NCBI GenBank assembly: GCA_002309345.1
Contig: DBWZ01000074.1
Location: forward strand, 1-21,096
DNA from: Pseudobutyrivibrio sp. UBA1225
GTDB taxonomy: Bacteria; Bacillota; Clostridia; Lachnospirales; Lachnospiraceae
Direction of reading: 5' to 3'
DNA length: 21,096 nt
Shown here: piece after piece, positions 8,338-13,739 of the stretch
Numbering within the stretch: position 1 is the stretch's first letter
Layout: the number at the start of each line of letters is the position of its first letter
Made by a program: the position numbers and the translations under genes
The notes under the pieces: generated by a model
Databases searched by the model: none
What the model was told of the DNA's origin: nothing
Seen by the model: only the letters and a program-made list of their open reading frames with translations

Positions 8338-8886
8338 CTAGTTGTCAGCTAAATAGGCATACATGCAATGATCAAGGCGTTCTCCATTGATAACGATTTT
8401 ATCATGGAGGAGGCCTTCGTATTTGAAGCCAAGCTTTTCAACCATGTGAATAGAAGGTGCGTTGTCAGGAAGAATCAAAGCCTCGAAGCGATGAACACCA
8501 TAATCTCTTGCGATGACAGGCAGGCTGTGAGCGATAGCTTCGGTACAGTAGCCCTTGTTCATATAGTCTCTATCCATTTTGTAGCCTATGGTGCAGCATT
8601 CATAAATAGGTCTTACGATATTTCTGTAGCTGACAGTACCAATGACCTTGTTTGGATTGTCTTTCTCAAAAATCCAATAGCGCATCATAACAAGCTTTAG
8701 GATATTCTGTTGTTCAAAATCAAGAAGCTTTTTTTGATGTGCAACGGTGTAAAAATCATCCCCCAATAAAGGCTCGTATTTTTCAAAGATGTCACCATTT
8801 CGGTTGTAAAAATCAAGAACCATTTCTGCGGAATGCTTGCTTAGAACAGTAAGTCTTAAGTTAGGTGTTTCAATTTCTAATGTCAT
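8338..8886 (-). CDS. GNAT-family N-acetyltransferase (RimJ/RimL-like)
   Basis: About 182 residues. The opening (LEIETPNLRLTVLSKHSAEM) is the usual start of RimJ/RimL-type GNAT proteins. The acetyl-CoA-binding segment is visible as YKMDRDYMNKGYCTEAI, and the C-terminal part has NAPSIHMVEKLGFKYEG, the conserved N-x-x-S-x-x-x-x-E-K-x-G-F block. Members transfer acetyl from acetyl-CoA to protein N-termini or small amines; the target is unknown. I prefer the ATG whose first base is 8886 because GGAG (8899-8896) precedes it by 9 bases. The ATG at 8901 is in frame but lacks a nearby site. It follows the nrdG-like gene closely and is probably co-transcribed with it. Confidence 0.85.
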   Translation of the reverse strand: MTLEIETPNLRLTVLSKHSAEMVLDFYNRNGDIFEKYEPLLGDDFYTVAHQKKLLDFEQQNILKLVMMRYWIFEKDNPNKVIGTVSYRNIVRPIYECCTIGYKMDRDYMNKGYCTEAIAHSLPVIARDYGVHRFEALILPDNAPSIHMVEKLGFKYEGLLHDKIVINGERLDHCMYAYLADN

Positions 8887-8911
8887 ATTATTATTCTCCA
8901 TTTGCTTTATG

Positions 8912-9607
8912 CTAATCTACACCTCGAAGTTGAGTGTTAAAAACGTAAGGCTTTAAAATTTCAACAAAGGACTTGAGAGTTTCAACAGAATGAGGCGAAA
9001 AAATAGGATTAATCACCTGTTCGGATTCCTTATAGCTCTGTAGATAATATGCCTTTGCGCCTTCAAGCCATTTGCCAATGGATAGCATATCTTCGGCTGA
9101 ATGACATTCCTTCATGATGGTTGTTCTGAATTCATAGTCAATCTTGTCTTCCTTTAAAAGCTCGACAGAGGCCTCAATTGGAGCTATGTCGTAGTTAGGC
9201 ATACAGGCTATAGAATTGTACTTTTCTTTGGAATGTTTTATATCCATGGCAACAAAATCAATGAGACCATCATCAATGAGAGATGAAATCATTTTGGGAT
9301 TTGTGCCGTTAGAATCTAGCTTGACTAAAAGTCCTAAGTCCTTAATCTGTTTGATGAATTCAGGTAAATCCTTGTGTAGGGTAGGCTCTCCTCCGGTGAT
9401 GCACACTCCGTCTAAAACCTTGCGCTTGCTTTTTAGATGTTCAAAAATCTCTTCGTTTGAATAGGAAAACACATCCTTTGGAGGGAAAACCAAGTCTCTA
9501 TTGTGGCAATAGGGACATCTGAAATTACAGCCTCCAGTAAATATAGTGCTAGCTATTTTGCCGGGATAATCTAAAAGCGTAGTTTTTTGTAGGCCTAGTA
9601 TAAGCAT
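8912..9607 (-). CDS. Radical SAM activating enzyme, NrdG2 type (anaerobic ribonucleotide reductase activase)
   Basis: A 231-residue radical SAM protein. CNFRCPYC (Cys27, Cys31, Cys34) is the CxxxCxxC motif that binds the [4Fe-4S] cluster cleaving S-adenosylmethionine. It is followed by the GGEPTLH block that contacts SAM. The opening LQKTTLLDYPGKIASTIFTG is typical of the NrdG2 group (anaerobic ribonucleoside-triphosphate reductase activating protein), which installs the glycyl radical on NrdD. Neither nrdD nor another glycyl-radical enzyme is in the window, so the partner is inferred from family only; pyruvate formate-lyase activases are related. AAAGGA precedes the ATG. The gene is divergent from tadA across a 107-base spacer. 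Confidence 0.85.
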   Translation of the reverse strand: MLILGLQKTTLLDYPGKIASTIFTGGCNFRCPYCHNRDLVFPPKDVFSYSNEEIFEHLKSKRKVLDGVCITGGEPTLHKDLPEFIKQIKDLGLLVKLDSNGTNPKMISSLIDDGLIDFVAMDIKHSKEKYNSIACMPNYDIAPIEASVELLKEDKIDYEFRTTIMKECHSAEDMLSIGKWLEGAKAYYLQSYKESEQVINPIFSPHSVETLKSFVEILKPYVFNTQLRGVD

Positions 9608-9661
9608 AAATATTTCCTTTTATTAGTAAAAGTGTTAACATAAAATAGCTAAAATTGAAGA

Positions 9662-9667
9662 ATTATA
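9662..9667 (-). promoter_or_regulatory. Candidate -10 box for the nrdG-like/GNAT pair
   Basis: On the - strand, bases 9667-9662 read TATAAT, a perfect -10 hexamer, 54 bases before the ATG of the radical SAM gene. The matching -35 region (about 9684-9690) is poor, so this is tentative. The same AT-rich 107-base spacer must also hold the tadA promoter, for which I see no clear box. Confidence 0.35.
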
Positions 9668-9714
9668 AGCATAATTTTCACTTCAAAGTATAGCAAAATA
9701 GGAGGGGAAAATCC

Positions 9715-10254
9715 ATGATGTCAAAAGAAGAGCGAGAAGAGAAACGAATCGCTAAGCAAGAGGCTAAGGAAGAAAAGAAAAATCTCAAAGAATATGAGAA
9801 GTACATGGAACAAGCCCTCAAGGAAGCTCAAAGGGCATACGACATAAACGAAGTTCCTATCGGTTGTGTCATCGTCCAAGGAGACAAGATTATCGCAAGA
9901 GGCTACAACCGCAGAAACACAGATAAGAGCGTATTAGCTCATGCGGAGATTGCGGCAATTCAAGAAGCTTGCCGCAAGACTGGCGATTGGCGCTTAGAGG
10001 ATTGTGTTTTATACGTAACCCTAGAGCCTTGTCAGATGTGTGCAGGTGCAATTGTACAAGCCAGAATCCCAAAGGTTGTAGTTGGGGCAATGAATCCAAA
10101 GGCTGGATGCGCAGGCTCGGTCATCAATATCCTCCAGATGCAGCAGTTTAACCATCAGTGCCAGCTGGAAACTGGCATCTTAGGAGAGCGATGTACGCAG
10201 ATGATGACAAAGTTCTTCGAGGAGCTTAGAGAACAAAAGAATCAATTAATGTAA
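9715..10254 (+). CDS. tadA: tRNA-specific adenosine deaminase TadA
   Basis: A 179-residue zinc-dependent deaminase that converts adenosine-34 to inosine in the wobble position of tRNA-Arg(ACG). The active-site motifs are HAEIAAI (zinc ligand His76 and proton-shuttling Glu78) and PCQMCAG (zinc ligands Cys106 and Cys109). The core begins near MEQALKEAQRAYDINEVPIG, about residue 30. The ~28 residues before it are almost all Lys, Glu, Arg and Ala, a charged extension not needed for catalysis. A strong GGAGGGG precedes tandem ATG codons at 9715/9718; a downstream ATG would remove the extension but has no better site. It is directly upstream of the SRP RNA gene, as in Bacillus subtilis. Confidence 0.94.
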   Translation: MMSKEEREEKRIAKQEAKEEKKNLKEYEKYMEQALKEAQRAYDINEVPIGCVIVQGDKIIARGYNRRNTDKSVLAHAEIAAIQEACRKTGDWRLEDCVLYVTLEPCQMCAGAIVQARIPKVVVGAMNPKAGCAGSVINILQMQQFNHQCQLETGILGERCTQMMTKFFEELREQKNQLM

Positions 10255-10268
10255 CTGACTTAATTTTA

Positions 10269-10298
10269 TTGACAAAGTAGCCCTAGTTATCATAAAAT
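10269..10298 (+). promoter_or_regulatory. Promoter of the SRP RNA gene
   Basis: TTGACA at 10269-10274 and TAAAAT at 10293-10298 are 18 bases apart. Initiation would fall near 10304, just before the first helix of the RNA. An inverted repeat, AGCCCT (10279-10284) and AGGGCT (10300-10305), brackets the -10 box. Confidence 0.65.
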
Positions 10299-10303
10299 AA
10301 GGG

Positions 10304-10515
10304 CTCCGAGCGACAAGCTTGAACTAGATATTGTTTGGCGGCTATCCTAGGAGGATGCTGATCTTTGGGTCCTGCGTAATGGGCACCTACGAATCGTGTC
10401 AGGGCAGGAATGCAGCAGCACTAAGAAGGACCGCTCATCTGACGCGGGGTCACCTGGAGGGAGTTTTCTTAGGGTAGCTACCAAATAATATCTAGTCATG
10501 CGGCTCGGTATTTTT
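10304..10515 (+). ncRNA. ffs: Signal recognition particle RNA
   Basis: This RNA pairs with Ffh to target membrane and secreted proteins during translation. The apical Ffh-binding domain is clear: GTGTCAGGGCAGGAATGCAG then CAGCAC (about 10397-10422), equivalent to the GTCAGG...GGAA...AGCAGC core of other bacteria. TTTGGGTCCTGCGTAATGGG upstream resembles the Bacillus form. The ends form a long closing helix: CCGAGC (10306-10311) pairs with GCTCGG (10503-10508), and ACTAGATATT/TTTGG near 10323-10338 pairs with CCAAATAATATCTAGT (10481-10496). A T-rich tail follows at 10509-10515. At ~205-210 bases it is shorter than the 270-base Bacillus RNA; the 5' part is too short for a full Alu domain. The exact ends are estimates. 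Confidence 0.92.
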
Positions 10516-10522
10516 ACATAAT

Positions 10523-10539
10523 TAGGAAATTTTTTCCTA
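10523..10539 (+). repeat. Small perfect hairpin between SRP RNA and the next gene
   Basis: TAGGAAA (10523-10529) pairs perfectly with TTTCCTA (10533-10539) around a 3-base loop. It has no T run after it, so it is not a standard terminator. It sits 24 bases before the ATG at 10564 and could shape the 5' leader of that mRNA or act as a 3' processing barrier for the SRP RNA. Confidence 0.5.
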
Positions 10540-10563
10540 GCAAGCTTGAATATAGGTGAAATT

Positions 10564-11349
10564 ATGGGTGCACAAGATCGAACAGAAAAAGTACTTAGAG
10601 AAATGCATGTGCAGTTTTCGAAAGCACAGCCATATCAGGGAAGCGCTAAAAATGTCATTGTGGACAAAAACGCCATGATGGATTTGATTAAAGAGCTCAA
10701 CGAGTGCATGTACGAAATGATGGAGGAGTACGAACTCACTGTCAAAAGTCGTGATAAAGCAAACCGAGAAATGCAAAAGCAAGGCGATGACATTGTGTTT
10801 GATGCTACTAGAAAGGCAGAAGATATCTATGCTGCGTCTATCATGTACACGGACAATGCTCTAGATAACATCCAAGACATAATTGATAAGTCTCAGGAAT
10901 CTGTTGCAAAGATTTACGAGGACGCAATCAAAAAAATAAAAGAAGAAAAGCGAGGAGTCAAAACAAATCAGCTAGAGCTTAAGAGTCATCTTAACGATTT
11001 GATTGACACTCAGAAATATCTCAGATTGATTGACGAAGAAAACATGCGAATCAAAAAGGCAAAAGCCGAAGGTTCGGAGGAGGAGTTCGACGTTGTTGCG
11101 CCTAAGTATGCGGCGCCAGAGATTCGCATCGACAAGGAATATTTTGCCAAGGCGGGTATCGAATTCGAAGAAGATTTGGATCAGCCAGGCAATGATATAC
11201 AAGATTCGACTATTTCATCAGATGATTTAGATGCTGAATACTTTAAGTGGAAGCAAGAAGAATCCGGGGAGGGCAACAAGAAATCAGGAAAGAAGGGCCT
11301 TGGAGGTCTTTTTGGATTAAAATCACTAAAAGGAGATAATAAGGAATGA
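10564..11349 (+). CDS. Coiled-coil protein of unknown function (DivIVA-like architecture)
   Basis: A 261-residue soluble protein. Residues ~30-170 are highly charged and predicted helical, with heptad-like stretches (ELNECMYEMMEEYEL, IYEDAIKKIKEEKRG) and an Ala-rich patch (ATRKAEDIYAASIMY) seen in DivIVA/GpsB-like and ATPase-stalk-like proteins. The C-terminal third is acidic and disordered, then ends in a short basic Gly/Lys tail (GKKGLGGLFGLKSLKG). No membrane segment or catalytic motif is visible. ATG 10564 is chosen for AGGTG six bases upstream; a TTG at 10546 is in frame but lacks a site. Its TGA overlaps the ATG of the aconitase-like gene (ATGA), implying coupled translation. I do not recognise a named family. 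A scaffold or polar-localisation role would be guesswork. Confidence 0.72.
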   Translation: MGAQDRTEKVLREMHVQFSKAQPYQGSAKNVIVDKNAMMDLIKELNECMYEMMEEYELTVKSRDKANREMQKQGDDIVFDATRKAEDIYAASIMYTDNALDNIQDIIDKSQESVAKIYEDAIKKIKEEKRGVKTNQLELKSHLNDLIDTQKYLRLIDEENMRIKKAKAEGSEEEFDVVAPKYAAPEIRIDKEYFAKAGIEFEEDLDQPGNDIQDSTISSDDLDAEYFKWKQEESGEGNKKSGKKGLGGLFGLKSLKGDNKE

Positions 11350-13631
11350 AGCTTTACAACAACGGAGTTTACCTAATCAATGGCACTCAAATAGTTGAGG
11401 ATAGTCATGAGGCATCTGCTGCAATCAAGGCTGCAACAGGACAAGATGTTACAAAAGACGCTGCACATAAAGAGACTATGGCTTATGGCATTTTGTCAAA
11501 CCATAACACCTCTGGAAATATGGAACATCTTGAAATCAAGTTTGATAAATTAGTGAGCCATGATATCACTTATGTAGGAATTATTCAGACAGCAAGAGCT
11601 TCAGGCCTTGAAAAGTTCCCTATTCCATACTGTCTTACAAACTGTCATAACTCTCTTTGTGCCGTAGGTGGTACAATCAACGAGGATGACCACATGTTTG
11701 GGCTTTCTTGTGCAAAGAAGTACGGCGGAATCTACGTTCCACCTCATCAGGCAGTTATACATCAGTTTGCTCGTGAAATGATGGCTGGTGGTGGCAAGAT
11801 GATTCTTGGTTCAGATTCCCACACACGATATGGAGCTCTTGGAACAATGGCTATGGGCGAAGGTGGACCAGAGCTTGTTAAGCAGCTTTTAAATCAGACA
11901 TACGATATCGCTATGCCAGGAGTTATCGCAGTTTACATGACAGGTACTCCTAGAAAGGGTGTAGGTCCGCAGGACGTTGCCCTTGCAATCATCGGCGAGG
12001 TATTTGATAAAGGCTACGTTAAAAACAAAATCATGGAATTCGTTGGCCCTGGTGTTGCCAACCTTTCTATGGATTTCAGAATTGGCGTAGACGTTATGAC
12101 TACAGAGACCACATGTCTTAGCTCAATCTGGGCAACAGATGACAAGACAAAGGAATTCTACGAGATTCACGGACGCAAGGAAGAATATAAAGAGCTTAAC
12201 CCAGGACAGGTTGCTTACTATGACGGCATGATCGAAATCAATCTTGATGAAATCAAGCCTATGATTGCTATGCCTTTCCATCCAAGCAACACATACACAA
12301 TCGAAGAGTTAAACGCCAACCTTATGGATATTCTCGATGATTGCGAGAAGAGAGCAAAGGTTTCTCTCGATGGACAGGTAGAATTTACACTTAAAGATAA
12401 AGTTAGAAATGGAAAATTATATGTAGACCAGGGTATCATCGCAGGTTGTGCCGGCGGTGGATTTGAAAACATCTGCGATGCAGCAGATATCCTTCGTGGT
12501 ACAAGCATTGGACCAGATGAGTTTACACTTTCAGTATACCCAGCATCTACTCCAATCTATATGGAGCTTGTTAAGAACGGTGCGGTTGCAGACCTTATGA
12601 GCACAGGTGCTATCGTTAAGACAGCATTTTGTGGACCATGCTTCGGCGCAGGCGATACACCTTCAAACAACGGCTTCTCAATCCGCCACTCTACTAGAAA
12701 CTTCCCTAACCGCGAAGGTTCTAAGCTTCAGAATGGTCAGATTGCATCAGTTGCTCTTATGGATGCTCGTTCAATTGCAGCAACAGCAGCCAACAAGGGT
12801 TATCTTACAGCAGCAACAGATGTTGATGTTACATATACCAACCCTACATACCACTTTGATGGTAGAATCTATGCAAACCGTGTATTTGATTCACACGGCG
12901 TTGCAGAGCCTGAAACAGAAATCCACTTTGGTCCAAACATCAAGGATTGGCCAAAGATGAGCGCTCTTCCAGAGAACTTATTCTTACAGGTTGTATCAGA
13001 GATACATGACCCAGTTACTACAACAGATGAGCTTATTCCATCAGGAGAGACATCATCATATCGTTCAAACCCACTTGGACTTGCTGAGTTTACTCTTTCA
13101 CGCAAGGATCCAGAGTATGTTGGACGCGCAAAGAATATCCAGAAGGCACAGAAGGCTCTTGAGGCAGGAGAGTGTGCTGGAGATGCAGTTCCAGAGCTTA
13201 AGGCTATCGTTAGCAAGGTTAAGGCAACATATCCAAACGTTAACCACGACAATATTGGCGTTGGCTCTACAATCTTTGCAGTTAAGCCAGGTGATGGTTC
13301 AGCTAGAGAGCAAGCGGCATCATGTCAGAAGGTACTTGGTGGATGGGCAAATATCGCAAATGAGTATGCAACAAAGAGATATCGTTCAAACCTTATCAAC
13401 TGGGGTATGCTTCCATTTGTTATTCCAGAAGGAGAGCTTCCATTCAAGAATCTTGACTACATTTTCATTCCAGGCATCAAAGATGCTGTAGAGAACAAAA
13501 CCGAGGTAATCAAGGCTTATGTTGTCAAGGAAGACGGTCTCAAAGAATTCGAGGTAACTCTCGGAGAACTTACAGATGACGAGCGTGAAATTATCCTTAA
13601 GGGATGTTTAATTAATTACAATAGACAGTAA
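11346..13631 (+). CDS. Aconitase-superfamily hydratase (YbhJ/AcnC-like)
   Basis: A 761-residue protein with the complete aconitase plan. GSDSHT is at 155-160. The three [4Fe-4S] ligands are Cys368 (in GCAGGGFENI) and Cys429/Cys432 (in CGPCFGAG). A swivel domain (about 620-761) holds GDGSAREQAA near 657 and the arginine-containing YRSNLINWGMLPF. This should be a (de)hydratase for a tricarboxylic or related hydroxy acid. The sequence differs from AcnA/AcnB: the usual GSCTNS around the first Cys is GCAGGG, and the gene stands alone with no citrate synthase or isocitrate dehydrogenase nearby. It most resembles the YbhJ-type hydratases, whose substrate I cannot assign. GGAG precedes the ATG. It is coupled to the upstream coiled-coil gene, and a strong terminator follows. 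Confidence 0.88.
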   Translation: MKLYNNGVYLINGTQIVEDSHEASAAIKAATGQDVTKDAAHKETMAYGILSNHNTSGNMEHLEIKFDKLVSHDITYVGIIQTARASGLEKFPIPYCLTNCHNSLCAVGGTINEDDHMFGLSCAKKYGGIYVPPHQAVIHQFAREMMAGGGKMILGSDSHTRYGALGTMAMGEGGPELVKQLLNQTYDIAMPGVIAVYMTGTPRKGVGPQDVALAIIGEVFDKGYVKNKIMEFVGPGVANLSMDFRIGVDVMTTETTCLSSIWATDDKTKEFYEIHGRKEEYKELNPGQVAYYDGMIEINLDEIKPMIAMPFHPSNTYTIEELNANLMDILDDCEKRAKVSLDGQVEFTLKDKVRNGKLYVDQGIIAGCAGGGFENICDAADILRGTSIGPDEFTLSVYPASTPIYMELVKNGAVADLMSTGAIVKTAFCGPCFGAGDTPSNNGFSIRHSTRNFPNREGSKLQNGQIASVALMDARSIAATAANKGYLTAATDVDVTYTNPTYHFDGRIYANRVFDSHGVAEPETEIHFGPNIKDWPKMSALPENLFLQVVSEIHDPVTTTDELIPSGETSSYRSNPLGLAEFTLSRKDPEYVGRAKNIQKAQKALEAGECAGDAVPELKAIVSKVKATYPNVNHDNIGVGSTIFAVKPGDGSAREQAASCQKVLGGWANIANEYATKRYRSNLINWGMLPFVIPEGELPFKNLDYIFIPGIKDAVENKTEVIKAYVVKEDGLKEFEVTLGELTDDEREIILKGCLINYNRQ

Positions 13632-13679
13632 AATCAACCAAAAAAACCGAGGTTTTTCCGCCTCGGTTTTTTGATTTTA
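13629..13679 (+). terminator. Strong rho-independent terminator after the aconitase-like gene
   Basis: AAAAAACCGAGG (13641-13652) pairs perfectly with CCTCGGTTTTTT (13661-13672) around an 8-base loop. The arms extend outward as AAAATCA / TGATTTT with a small bulge. Having an A run on the left and a T run on the right makes it potentially bidirectional. It cleanly separates the upstream operon from the 962-residue gene. Confidence 0.92.
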
Positions 13680-13739
13680 AACCTAACCTATGTTAAAATT
13701 TTTATAACTATGAGTATACAGTTTTATGGAGAATAATCT

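Noticed and set aside
8338..9607. Horizontally acquired island on the - strand
   Set aside because: Base composition and codon use look like the neighbours, there are no repeats or integrase, and both genes are ordinary in anaerobic Firmicutes.
12869..13252. Antisense open frame of 127 codons across the aconitase-like gene
   Set aside because: It lies wholly opposite a strongly supported gene, has no ribosome-binding site or family features, and its Ser/Arg-rich product is typical of the reverse reading of common codons.
12607..13491. Two + strand open frames (117 and 166 codons) in another frame of the aconitase-like gene
   Set aside because: They overlap a fully intact enzyme frame, are Gln/Leu/His-rich, and reflect codon bias rather than coding.
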